Shown here: piece by piece, positions 1 through 6,322 of the stretch
How positions within the stretch are numbered: position 1 is the stretch's first letter
Layout: each line of letters starts with the position of its first letter
Assembly (NCBI GenBank): GCA_964629765.1
Contig: CAZVTK010000007.1
Span: 11,860 to 75,859 of the forward strand
DNA from: RCIO01 sp964629765
GTDB taxonomy: Bacteria > Pseudomonadota > Alphaproteobacteria > Rhizobiales > Rhizobiaceae
Length of the DNA: 64,000 nt
Reading direction: 5' to 3'
Notes under the pieces: generated by a model
Seen by the model: the letters and a program-made list of their open reading frames with translations, nothing else
Databases searched by the model: none
What the model was told of the DNA's origin: nothing
Made by a program: the position numbers and the translations under genes

Positions 1-2
1 CT

Positions 3-44
3 GTGGCGGCCGAGGGCTTTGAAGACGTCCGTTATCGGAAATAG
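3..44 (+). CDS. 3' end of an upstream gene (partial)
   Basis: An open frame enters from the left edge and ends at TAG 42-44, with last residues AEGFEDVRYRK. It stops just before the Shine-Dalgarno of the next gene, the tight spacing seen across this phage. Too little remains to name it. If the genome is circular it could belong to the replication region that leaves at the right edge. Confidence 0.4.
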   Translation: MAAEGFEDVRYRK

Positions 45-54
45 GAAAGGAGAC

Positions 55-369
55 ATGCCTGTGGCCAGGATTGAGATTGACCGGCATTATTACGAGCGCT
101 GGTCGATGGACGACTTCGTGAAGCTGCTGAACACCTACGTTGCCCAGACTCCGCCGGAGGTGCGGGACACCATTTGGGTGACTTTGGAAGATGGAGAGTA
201 TGGATCGGCCACTGCGCTTGTGTTCACACGCGAGCAGACGCCGGCGGAGATTGAAGCCGCGCGAGTCTCCCGCGAAGAGCACGATCGTAAAGCGAAGCAG
301 GATGCGGCCGACCGCGAGCGCCGCGAGTTTGAGAGGCTGAAGGCAAAATTCGAAGGTCCGCAAAAATGA
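55..369 (+). CDS. Hypothetical phage protein
   Basis: 104 residues from ATG 55, preceded by AAAGGAG; an in-frame TTG at 19 lacks a ribosome site and overlaps the upstream gene end. The N-terminal half looks globular (MPVARIEIDRHYYERW). The C-terminal 35 residues are a charged helix rich in E, R and K, probably a coiled coil. It shares an ATGA overlap with the next gene, so the two are probably translationally coupled. Family not recognised. Confidence 0.7.
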   Translation: MPVARIEIDRHYYERWSMDDFVKLLNTYVAQTPPEVRDTIWVTLEDGEYGSATALVFTREQTPAEIEAARVSREEHDRKAKQDAADRERREFERLKAKFEGPQK

Positions 370-581
370 TCGACCGCTCCAACTCCGAGCTCGAACTCAT
401 CTGCGACGCTACCGGCGAGCGCTACCCGCGCACCTACGAGCCCGACGAGTTCCACAAGATGCTGGCTGACGCCAAGGAGGACGGTTGGCTCGTTACGCTG
501 CAGCGTGGCGAGTGGCGGCACTTCTGCCCGAAGGCGCTGTCGACCGCTGACGATCTTGTCGAGATTCCGGGCATCGACTGA
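366..581 (+). CDS. Hypothetical protein with possible zinc-knuckle start
   Basis: 71 residues; ATG overlaps the upstream stop (ATGA). It begins with a short Cys-containing motif (LICDATGERYPRTYEP) and has HFCP near residue 52. The first motif resembles the tail of the protein at 39372-39761 (LFCDHSGERIPAAYE), suggesting a shared small module. It is the last gene before a terminator at 620-652. No function assigned. Confidence 0.7.
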   Translation: MIDRSNSELELICDATGERYPRTYEPDEFHKMLADAKEDGWLVTLQRGEWRHFCPKALSTADDLVEIPGID

Positions 582-619
582 GCAAAACATCTATCGCAAG
601 ACCGTGAACTGGCGTATAG

Positions 620-652
620 AGCCTCACGCTACGGAAGTGCGTGGGGCTTTTT
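620..652 (+). terminator. Rho-independent terminator
   Basis: A 10-bp stem (AGCCTCACGC 620-629 with GCGTGGGGCT 639-648, one G-T pair) is followed by a T run. It closes the short operon 55-581. Confidence 0.8.
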
Positions 653-715
653 GCATTTGCGAAAACGGTATTGCATCGCACCAGCGAGAGTTGTAGGAAA
701 CGGGCGCACTAAAAG

Positions 716-734
716 TTCTCTTGAAAATCGACAA
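716..734 (-). promoter_or_regulatory. Phage-wide operator-like motif, upstream of XRE gene
   Basis: Read on the minus strand this is TTGTCGATTTTCAAGAGAA, close to the recurrent TTGATTTTGWCGAGAA element. It lies in the gap before the XRE regulator at 794. The 582-793 gap otherwise holds only the terminator and this site. Confidence 0.5.
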
Positions 735-793
735 ACACTGCGTTAGCTATAAAGGACAGATCAGGCCCTGGGCTAACGAAAGGAGGCGGAGAA

Positions 794-1237
794 ATGGCTA
801 AAGAAAATTCCCCTGTCCGACATATCCTGAACCCGCCACCGGGCGATCTCCCGGCTGATTCTTCTGCGGGGCATGCGCGAGCCGAGTTCGCCAAGCGGCT
901 TCAGCACTTTATGGCCAGCAAAGGTCTTAACCAGGCGGATCTCGCAAGAGAGACCAGCAAGCATCTCCCGAAGGGCGTTACAATGGGGCGCGATTCTGTT
1001 TCCTACTACGTTCGAGGAAAGTCGTTTCCGACGGCGGCGCGCATTAACGCCTTGGCCAAGGTGCTCGGTGTGAAACCGGAGGAGCTAGTTCCGACGCGCG
1101 GCATCAAGACGGCCGGCGACGCAAGCGTAGACGCCAGAGACATGGCTGACGGGCGAGCGTGGCTGCGTGTCGACAAGGCGGTTCCGTGGCCGGTGGCGGT
1201 GGAAGTGCTGAAGCTACTGCAGGGCGCGAGCAAGTAG
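794..1237 (+). CDS. XRE-family helix-turn-helix regulator
   Basis: 147 residues, start supported by AAAGGAGGCGGAGAA. Residues 30-95 form an HTH_3/XRE domain: FAKRLQHFMASKGLNQADLARET, then a loop and DSVSYYVRGKSFPTAARINALAKVLGV. The N-terminus is an unstructured 28-residue leader; the C-terminus is about 45 residues of unknown fold. It stands alone between two terminators with the phage-wide motif in front. A phage repressor or regulator role is inferred; whether it binds that motif is untested. Confidence 0.85.
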   Translation: MAKENSPVRHILNPPPGDLPADSSAGHARAEFAKRLQHFMASKGLNQADLARETSKHLPKGVTMGRDSVSYYVRGKSFPTAARINALAKVLGVKPEELVPTRGIKTAGDASVDARDMADGRAWLRVDKAVPWPVAVEVLKLLQGASK

Positions 1238-1264
1238 GCCGATCGGCAGGCTTTGCAGGATTGG

Positions 1265-1290
1265 GAGGGCGGTCTTCGGGCCGCCCTTTT
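1265..1290 (+). terminator. Rho-independent terminator after XRE gene
   Basis: GGGCGG 1267-1272 pairs with CCGCCC 1281-1286 around TCTTCGGG, followed by TTTT. Confidence 0.85.
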
Positions 1291-1303
1291 CGTTTTCCTA
1301 TCT

Positions 1304-1363
1304 CGCTTATTTATACGAGAAAAAATGAATCAATGAGGATTGACATATCTCGTTAAATCAAAC
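1304..1363. promoter_or_regulatory. Promoter with paired operator-like motif before the AlpA/Tas operon
   Basis: A plus-oriented half-site ends in ACGAGAAAAA (to 1324). A minus-oriented half-site at 1348-1363 reads GTTTGATTTAACGAGA. TTGACA at 1340-1345 and CATAAG at 1363-1368, 17 bp apart, make a plausible plus-strand promoter, and the second half-site fills the spacer between them. That placement suits a repressor operator controlling the downstream regulator and Tas-like genes. Confidence 0.55.
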
Positions 1364-1403
1364 ATAAGGTACGCAACAACCCAAACACAAGGAGGCGAAC
1401 ATT

Positions 1404-1739
1404 ATGTCGAACTTCGTACCGCCGCTTATTTCCATGAAAGACGTGGCTCAAATGACTTCCTTGTCCAGGACGGCCATTCTCCGGCTGGTGGAGCAGAACA
1501 AGTTTCCACCGAAGGTGCCTCTCGGGACGGCCCGCCGATTCGCCTTCAACCGCGCGGCGGTGATGCAATGGATCGCCGACCGCATGGCCGAATCAGATCG
1601 AGAGCGGGCCGAGGCGATCGCAAAGGCAGAGGCGCTCCACAATTTCTCTGCCAAGATATCCGACGAGACGAAAGCGGCCATCAAGGAGGTTGAGAACAAT
1701 ATCCAGGCCACCGCTGTTCGCAGCGCGAAGGGGGAGTAA
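1404..1739 (+). CDS. AlpA-type HTH regulator
   Basis: 111 residues; SD AAGGAGG 12 bases before ATG. Residues 5-60 fit the AlpA/MerR-like winged helix: LISMKDVAQMTSLSRTAI, then FPPKVPLGTARRFAFNRAAVMQWI. The C-terminal half is a helical tail (residues 60-110). First gene of the operon leading to the array/Tas locus, and a plausible controller of it or of excision. The next gene starts two bases after its stop. Confidence 0.8.
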   Translation: MSNFVPPLISMKDVAQMTSLSRTAILRLVEQNKFPPKVPLGTARRFAFNRAAVMQWIADRMAESDRERAEAIAKAEALHNFSAKISDETKAAIKEVENNIQATAVRSAKGE

Positions 1740-1741
1740 CG

Positions 1742-2344
1742 ATGTTGGCGCGCAACCCCGAAAAATTCAGCAAAACCTTCACGACCGCTGTCGCGGCGCT
1801 TGTTGCCGATGTTACAACGAAAGAGCCGAACAACATCGAAGCCAGCGCCAGGTTGATGTCGGACATGCTCATGGCCGACCCCTCGCTGCTCGACGAGTTG
1901 TTGCCCTCGATCGTCTACCAGTGGTGCGTAACCCGGCTTGAAGAATCGAAGCGCCACGACAATCGCCTGATCGTCTCTGGCACCAGGCGCGCCCTTGCCG
2001 CAGCGTCCCAACGAGCAACAGCACGCCCGCCGGTGCGTGGTGGCCTGTCTGCCGGGCAGCGCGCCCGGGCGAATATGCGGCGGCTTGCCGCGACGGCTAA
2101 GAGCACCGCCGAGACAAACTGGCTTTCGTACCAACTAAAGGGGGGTCTCCAGTTGAAGGATGCCACGTACTCCGACGTCATTGAGCAGCGCGACATTCAC
2201 CGCGGCCACGCCGCGACGAACGGCCTCAAGGCGAGATGGTTTGACGCCATTGCCAAAAACATGGTGCGCGAAAAGACGGTTGGCGAGTCGCTGACCGATG
2301 GAGACCTGGCTCAACTTTACCGGGACGCTTCGAGTTCCGGCTAA
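1742..2344 (+). CDS. Unknown protein directly upstream of repeat-spacer array 1
   Basis: 200 residues with no family recognised. Mostly helical, with a basic central part (residues 75-125, many R and A). It starts two bases after the AlpA stop, with GGGGAG as ribosome site. Its stop codon TAA 2342-2344 lies inside the first small hairpin of array 1. It begins MLARNPE, the same seven residues as the Tas-like protein at 2650, although the rest differs. Role in the Tas system is only inferred from position. Confidence 0.7.
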   Translation: MLARNPEKFSKTFTTAVAALVADVTTKEPNNIEASARLMSDMLMADPSLLDELLPSIVYQWCVTRLEESKRHDNRLIVSGTRRALAAASQRATARPPVRGGLSAGQRARANMRRLAATAKSTAETNWLSYQLKGGLQLKDATYSDVIEQRDIHRGHAATNGLKARWFDAIAKNMVREKTVGESLTDGDLAQLYRDASSSG

Positions 2345-2579
2345 GGCCGGTGGGCGAGACCCCTGGTCAAATGAAACCCGAGGCACGATTGTCTCGCCCA
2401 ATCCCTTTCCGCCGATGAGGCGGATGCGTGCGGCCGCCGGCTTTCTGCTACCCTCGGTCGCATTGCCGCACGCAACAAATTTCGAACTCCGACCGCAAGG
2501 CCGGATGAGGCGGCGCCCGCAGCAGAATGGCACCCTAATATGCCTTGCGCCGCCTCTCAACCCTTCCGCCGCAAGGCGG
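2337..2579 (+). ncRNA. TIGR-like array 1: three two-spacer hairpin units with tetraloop hairpins between
   Basis: Seen: three large hairpins. Stem tgggcgaga/tctcgccca (2351-2359, 2392-2400); stem gcgtgcggc/gccgcacgc (2426-2434, 2465-2473); stem gaggcggcgc/gcgccgcctc (2507-2516, 2547-2556). Each loop has a central 9-mer (ATGAAACCC 2371-2379, CTGCTACCC 2445-2453, ATGGCACCC 2527-2535) with 10-11 variable bases before it and 11-12 after it. Short hairpins separate units (2337-2350, 2409-2423, 2489-2504 with one mismatch, 2566-2579). Known: TIGR arrays encode guide RNAs with two spacers around conserved elements. The match is inferred from layout. Confidence 0.75.
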
Positions 2580-2649
2580 GCTGCGATCGTCGATTGAATG
2601 TCACCCTTGATCGGTTTGTCGCAGCACCCACAACAGAAAGGAGAACACC

Positions 2650-3495
2650 ATGCTTGCCAGGAACCCCGAATATGAAGTCTCGGCCAACGGCCTGCCGGAT
2701 AACAGCGGCCGCCTCTACCCGGCGGGCACCGTGTTCCCCCGCCTGCGCGTGTTGAACTCGCAGCGCGTCAGCTATTTGCGGGCGAAGAACCGACTGTTGA
2801 ACCAGTGTTTCGGCTTATGCTGGGGCCTGTGCGGCGGCACGGAGAAGGACGCCAAGGATCTGCTCGAGAAAGTCGTGAGCGGGAAAGACGACAGCGAGGC
2901 TACGATCGCGTGCCTGCCATTGCTGGACGCCTTCAAGCCGATCGACGATGGGCTGGCGCGCGTCGAGAAGGATATGGAGAAGCTGGTCAAGAATATGCCC
3001 GCATGGCGGCTGTGGGGGAAAGACGTCCACGGCCTCGGCCCGAAGAGCTTCGCGAAGATACTGGCGGACGCCGGCGACCTCCACTGCTACCGAAACCCGG
3101 CCAAGCTGTGGAAGCGCATGGGCCTTGCGGTGATCGACGGCGAGCGGCAGCGCCGCTGCAAGGACGCCGACAAGGCGCTGGCGCACGGATATAACCCGCA
3201 GCGCCGCTCCGACATGTGGAACCTGACCGACAGCATGGGGAAGTCGACTATATCGGCCGTGAAGGATGCGGACGGGGAAAAGATGCTCAACGAGCACGGC
3301 GAATCACTGGCCCTGCCCAAGAGCCCATATGGCGAGGTTTACCTCAACGAGAGGCAGCGGCAGCGTGACAACCTGCGCGGCACTCGGGAGTTCTATCTGA
3401 AGATGGCGGATGAGCGCGCCAAGCGCTACCTGGCCAAGCGTGTGCTGCGCGACATGTGGCGCGCGTGGCGTGATTTGGAGCCGGTCCATGGTTGA
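2650..3495 (+). CDS. tasA: Tas-like RNA-guide-binding protein (Nop/IS110-C-terminal-like core, no nuclease domain), TasA type
   Basis: 281 residues; SD GAAAGGAG before ATG. Residues 40-120 look like a long helical hairpin or coiled coil. Residues 124-161 (core HGLGPKSFAKILADAGDL, then LWKRMGLA) match the helix-hairpin-helix pattern shared by IS110 Transposase_20 and Nop domains. Residues 180-196 (GYNPQRRSDMW) and a basic C-terminal helix 250-275 complete that fold. No RuvC or HNH catalytic motifs are visible. It sits between two repeat-spacer arrays, as described for TIGR-Tas loci. Binding of array RNA is inferred; without a nuclease it may block or regulate targets. Alternative: remnant of an IS110 transposase, though a bare C-terminal domain with coherent arrays argues against it. 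Confidence 0.75.
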   Translation: MLARNPEYEVSANGLPDNSGRLYPAGTVFPRLRVLNSQRVSYLRAKNRLLNQCFGLCWGLCGGTEKDAKDLLEKVVSGKDDSEATIACLPLLDAFKPIDDGLARVEKDMEKLVKNMPAWRLWGKDVHGLGPKSFAKILADAGDLHCYRNPAKLWKRMGLAVIDGERQRRCKDADKALAHGYNPQRRSDMWNLTDSMGKSTISAVKDADGEKMLNEHGESLALPKSPYGEVYLNERQRQRDNLRGTREFYLKMADERAKRYLAKRVLRDMWRAWRDLEPVHG

Positions 3496-3679
3496 CGAGA
3501 TTCGCGATCGGCTGCTCTCCGTGGATCAAGTCTGTGAGATGCTTGGCGTTTCGCGGCGGACCCTGTGGCTGTGGCGGACGAAGCCAGACTTCCCGCGGCC
3601 GCTCGTTTTGAGTTCGAAGTGCTTGAGATTTCGTCAGTCGCACATAGACGCCTGGCTGGCGGCTAAGGCTGGCGACTGA
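3488..3679 (+). CDS. AlpA-type HTH protein coupled to the Tas-like gene
   Basis: 63 residues from ATG 3488, overlapping the Tas-like stop by eight bases. Typical AlpA winged helix: LLSVDQVCEMLGVSRRTLWLW, then FPRPLVLSSKCLRFRQSHIDAWL. The gene ends one base before array 2 leader sequence (hairpin from 3684). It could regulate array transcription or act in excision, given the att site 300 bp downstream. An earlier start at 3410 would bury it deep in the Tas-like gene and is unlikely. Confidence 0.8.
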   Translation: MVDEIRDRLLSVDQVCEMLGVSRRTLWLWRTKPDFPRPLVLSSKCLRFRQSHIDAWLAAKAGD

Positions 3680-3683
3680 AATA

Positions 3684-3899
3684 CCGGCGAAAGCCGGTGG
3701 GCGAGACCATGTGATGGCTGAAACCCTATAGGCAGCTGTCTCGCCCAATCCCTTTCCGTCGCAAGACGGATGCGTGCGGCCAGGATAGTCATGGCACCCT
3801 ATGAAAGCGTGCCGCACGCAACTCATCCGGCGAAAGCCGGCGCCGGTAGCGAGACCTCTGAACGCCTGTAACCCGCATCGGCCATGGCTCGCTACCGGC
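3684..3899 (+). ncRNA. TIGR-like array 2: three two-spacer hairpin units
   Basis: Unit stems: tgggcgaga/tctcgccca (3698-3706, 3739-3747), gcgtgcggc/gccgcacgc (3772-3780, 3811-3819), gccggtagcgag/ctcgctaccggc (3842-3853, 3888-3899). Central cores CTGAAACCC 3718-3726, ATGGCACCC 3791-3799 and CTGTAACCC 3866-3874 are flanked by variable stretches of 10-12 and 11-13 bases. Tetraloop hairpins at 3684-3697 (CCGGC-GAAA-GCCGG), 3756-3769 (CCGTC-GCAA-GACGG) and 3827-3840 precede the units. The first two stems are identical to those of array 1, while the variable parts differ. Confidence 0.75.
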
Positions 3900-3982
3900 T
3901 CAAATTTGTGCCACAGACGTGCCACCGGATTTTCCTACAGCAAAATGTGTATCCCGAACTAATACTTATCAACCTAGAACCC

Positions 3983-4032
3983 TTCCCTTGGTAAGGGAGA
4001 GGTCGAGAGTTCAATCCTCTCTGGCAGCACCA
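3983..4032 (+). other. attP: Attachment site core: 3' fragment of tRNA-Thr(GGT)
   Basis: Anticodon stem 3983-3987/3995-3999 with loop TTGGTAA (anticodon GGT 3990-3992), T-arm 4005-4021 (GAGAG-TTCAATC-CTCTC), acceptor 3' strand TGGCAGC 4022-4028, discriminator A and CCA 4030-4032. The 5' half (acceptor GCTGCCA and D-arm) is missing upstream, so this is not a working tRNA gene. Known: tyrosine integrases often use tRNA 3' halves. With phage-type genes on both sides it is best read as attP; if prophage, it would mark a junction between elements. Confidence 0.8.
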
Positions 4033-4053
4033 TATATTTCAAGCACTTAGGCC

Positions 4054-4110
4054 CGAAACTGCACGAAACTGCGTGAGCGAACGTGAACGTGCGGCACGGA
4101 ACAGAACGTG
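4054..4110. repeat. Short direct repeats between att core and integrase (candidate arm-type sites)
   Basis: CGAAACTGC occurs at 4054-4062 and 4064-4072. GAACGTG occurs at 4079-4085, 4085-4091 and 4104-4110. Such clustered repeats next to a core site are typical of integrase arm or excisionase sites; binding is inferred. The 4033-4161 stretch holds no gene. Confidence 0.5.
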
Positions 4111-4161
4111 AAAAGCACGGGTTCGGCGTGCCAAATCCGTGCCATCGATCCGAGAAGCGAA

Positions 4162-5310
4162 TCAGGCGCGGCGTGCGATGAGGTCGGTGCGCTTGCCGGT
4201 GCCCTCGGCCAACTTGCCCCACCACGTCTTCGGGGATTCGACCCATGGCAAGGCGCGCAGGCCCGCTGGCACCGGCAAGGTGTTGATCGCCTCGATCAAA
4301 GGCGCTTGTGGGACGTTCGTATAGTGGCGGGACATGCTGTCGGCGGCGTGACCGAGGATCTGGTCCTTGATGTGCGGGTGGACGCCGTTGACGACAAGCT
4401 GCGTCGAGACGGTGTGTCGGCCGGTGTAGGGCGACACATTTTTGATGTTGGTGCGCCGGCGCGCGCCGTTGATCGCGGTCTTGAGCCCGCCGCCACCTTC
4501 CTGGACGATGCCATAGGGTTGGCCGCGAGGCGTGCGGAACAGCGGGCCACCACGCTCGACGAGGTCAGGCAACCACTCGACCAGGAAGTCGTGAAGCGGA
4601 ACGCCCCGCGATTCTCCGATCTTGGACTTCTGCACGACCAGCCAGCGCTTCTCCACGTTGACGTCCTCGGCCACGAGGGCGAACGCCTCGATCGGCCGCA
4701 GGCCGGTGTAGAAAAGGAAGGTCATCAGCATGGCCGGAGCCGGCGACATGGCTGCGATGAATTTGGCGGCGTGGTCGTAGGCGACGGGCTCGGTGCCGCT
4801 TCGCTCCGACTTCAGCGTGACGACGTTGGTGCCTTTCGGCTTGCGCGGCCGCGCCCACACACGCGGGTCGGCCCATTGCTTCTTTGCTGCGTGGTTCCAG
4901 ACCGCGGCGAACGGCGTGTAGACCTGCCTGATGAGCGTCTCGCGGCTGGCGGCTGGGTAAAGTTCTCGCGCCGCACGGTCGAGGTCGTCCTGTGAAATGC
5001 TATTGAGCTTGCGGCCCCGGAAATGGACAGCCAGGCCGCTCTCGCGGCCATCGGTCTTTCGGACGTCGAGAATGAAGCGCGTCGGGGCGCCGGTGTCGGC
5101 ATATGAGCTCGCCGCTTCCTCGAAGGTGACGACGGCTTTCGCGCCGTGGACCGCCTCATACTCTAGGCGGCTTTCCATTTTGATGCGGAGGGCTTCGGCG
5201 ATTTCCCTGTTGCTCGTGCCCGCAGAGACGAAAATGCCTTTTCTGGCTCCGTGACTGCCGCGGATGTAGAGCGTTGTTCGGCCAGGCCGCTCGACGACTT
5301 TGAGGGGCAT
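4162..5310 (-). CDS. int: Tyrosine-type phage integrase
   Basis: 382 residues from ATG 5310, which has a strong SD (GGAGGTGAT). N-terminal arm-binding/SAM-like region to about 170, catalytic domain after that. Catalytic pattern: Arg205 (YTGLRPIEAF), Lys230, Arg298-His299 (YTGRHT; the usual first His is Tyr295), His321 (LGHAADS) and Tyr330 (SRHY). It catalyses site-specific recombination between phage and host att sites, here presumably tRNA-Thr(GGT), whose 3' fragment is 130 bp from its 3' end. Its start lies inside the preceding gene. Confidence 0.95.
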   Translation of the reverse strand: MPLKVVERPGRTTLYIRGSHGARKGIFVSAGTSNREIAEALRIKMESRLEYEAVHGAKAVVTFEEAASSYADTGAPTRFILDVRKTDGRESGLAVHFRGRKLNSISQDDLDRAARELYPAASRETLIRQVYTPFAAVWNHAAKKQWADPRVWARPRKPKGTNVVTLKSERSGTEPVAYDHAAKFIAAMSPAPAMLMTFLFYTGLRPIEAFALVAEDVNVEKRWLVVQKSKIGESRGVPLHDFLVEWLPDLVERGGPLFRTPRGQPYGIVQEGGGGLKTAINGARRRTNIKNVSPYTGRHTVSTQLVVNGVHPHIKDQILGHAADSMSRHYTNVPQAPLIEAINTLPVPAGLRALPWVESPKTWWGKLAEGTGKRTDLIARRA

Positions 5311-5477
5311 TTCATCACCTCCACGATATCCGCCAACTGCGCGGCGGTGAACATCACCTTTCGACCGTAGACGAGGCAAAGGCCGTGCTGTCTCGCTACC
5401 TTTATCAGACGCCGGGTCGTCATGCGAAGCGCTTCTGCGGCCTGATCGGCATCGAGGATCTTGATTTCTTCGGTCAC
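5163..5477 (-). CDS. Excisionase-like HTH protein overlapping integrase
   Basis: 104 residues. Residues 5-55 form an HTH_17/excisionase-like winged helix: LDADQAAEALRMTTRRLIKV, then YGRKVMFTAAQLADIVEVM. The last 50 residues are read in another frame over the first 148 bases of int, an arrangement common in alphaproteobacterial phages. Start ATG overlaps the upstream stop by four bases. Likely a directionality or integrase-control factor; the disordered C-terminus may be incidental. Confidence 0.75.
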   Translation of the reverse strand: MTEEIKILDADQAAEALRMTTRRLIKVARQHGLCLVYGRKVMFTAAQLADIVEVMKCPSKSSSGLAEQRSTSAAVTEPEKAFSSLRARATGKSPKPSASKWKAA

Positions 5478-5806
5478 ACTTTTGCCCCATGGCCAAACAC
5501 GTCGCCGATGAACTTCAGCAGCGCCGGGTTGTCGCGCATGACCTGCACGATTTGGTAGCCGAGGCCGTTCACGATGTGCTCCTCGGTCAGCTTGCCTGCC
5601 TTGGCCAGGCTGGCGCCGTCGTAGCAGGCGTGAAGTATCTCATGGATAAGCACTTCAGCCACCTTTTGGGCGGGGATGCCGTTCCGAAGGTAGATTCGAA
5701 GCATGTCGGGGTTGACGCTGCCGAGCTCGTCGGGGTGGTCACCCTGGCTCGGGAGCACGTCGTAGTCGAGCGCGCCGATGCGCAGCTTGGCCGGGATGGT
5801 GGTCAC
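5474..5806 (-). CDS. Zincin-like metallopeptidase-fold protein
   Basis: 110 residues from GTG 5806, overlapping the upstream stop (GTGA). HEILHACYD near residue 55 is a textbook HExxH zinc motif, as in small ImmA/IrrE-like and phage zincin-like proteins. No signal peptide. Targets unknown. It sits one gene from the excisionase, where ImmA-type proteins that cleave repressors would make sense, but that is inference. Coupled downstream by an ATGA overlap. Confidence 0.7.
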   Translation of the reverse strand: MTTIPAKLRIGALDYDVLPSQGDHPDELGSVNPDMLRIYLRNGIPAQKVAEVLIHEILHACYDGASLAKAGKLTEEHIVNGLGYQIVQVMRDNPALLKFIGDVFGHGAKV

Positions 5807-5925
5807 GCCAGCCACCCGACGATGTAGAAGAAGCCGAGCAGCGGCATTACTATTGCTCCGACCACCCCGACCACACTCCCGGCTATGACGGCGAGGATCT
5901 TGAGAAGTTGCGCAAGGTCATTCAT
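5803..5925 (-). CDS. 40-residue single-span membrane protein
   Basis: MNDLAQLLKIL then a hydrophobic stretch (residues 10-38). ATGA overlap with the upstream gene and GTGA overlap with the downstream one indicate a real coupled gene. Function unknown. Confidence 0.6.
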   Translation of the reverse strand: MNDLAQLLKILAVIAGSVVGVVGAIVMPLLGFFYIVGWLA

Positions 5926-6104
5926 TCGACGTTGTCCCATTTCAGATACGGAAACTTGTCGTGGAAACCCCAGCCCCATACGCGCTCGTGCAACCAGTAG
6001 CGCTTGAGCCACACCCATCCGGCATCGAAGGTGCGGACGGGAAGCCACGCGAAGTGGCGCGTGGTGCGGCGGGAGCAGAAGTCGCTTTCGATCCAGTCGC
6101 CCAT
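5922..6104 (-). CDS. Hypothetical phage protein
   Basis: 60 residues, very rich in Trp, Arg and aromatic residues (WLPVRTFDAGWVWLKRYWLHERVW). Overlaps its downstream neighbour by ATGA. Composition suggests a compact soluble domain; no named family recognised. Confidence 0.65.
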   Translation of the reverse strand: MGDWIESDFCSRRTTRHFAWLPVRTFDAGWVWLKRYWLHERVWGWGFHDKFPYLKWDNVE

Positions 6105-6322
6105 CAGATATCCCCTCTCAACAGCAGAAGGGTGCCGACCAGCGCCGCACTGAGGCTTATGGCGGATACGCAGCCTACGGTAATAATCGCGATGATTGCC
6201 GCAGCGTCACCTTCAAGAGCCCGTTGCATGAACTCAACGATCAGCGAAAAGCAGCCATAAGCGAAAGCCGCTAAACTTAGTATGGTGAACACCGCGTAGC
6301 AGTTCGAGAGAAAGATACGCAT
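6104..6322 (-). CDS. Two-span membrane protein
   Basis: 72 residues from ATG 6322 (TGATG overlap with the kinase stop). Hydrophobic segments at about residues 8-30 and 45-66. No SD is needed if coupled. Function unknown. Confidence 0.65.
   Translation of the reverse strand: MRIFLSNCYAVFTILSLAAFAYGCFSLIVEFMQRALEGDAAAIIAIITVGCVSAISLSAALVGTLLLLRGDI

Noticed and set aside
1448..2134. Long minus-strand open frame opposite the AlpA and unknown genes
   Set aside because: No ribosome site, low-complexity Arg/Pro composition, and it lies wholly opposite two well-supported plus-strand genes.
2298..2597. Open frame running through array 1
   Set aside because: The sequence is explained by palindromic array units; the predicted peptide has no domain and no ribosome site.
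2650..3495. Complete IS110 insertion sequence
   Set aside because: No N-terminal DEDD RuvC domain and no clear element ends; only the C-terminal-like core is present.
2337..3899. CRISPR array
   Set aside because: Repeats are not identical direct repeats with single spacers; each unit has a palindromic stem and two variable stretches around an internal core, and no cas genes are present.
2337..3899. REP/BIME-type chromosomal repeats
   Set aside because: The conserved internal core and constant spacing inside each hairpin loop, and placement on both sides of one gene, do not fit REP elements.
3983..4032. Functional tRNA-Thr gene
   Set aside because: The 5' acceptor strand and D-arm are absent upstream of 3983.
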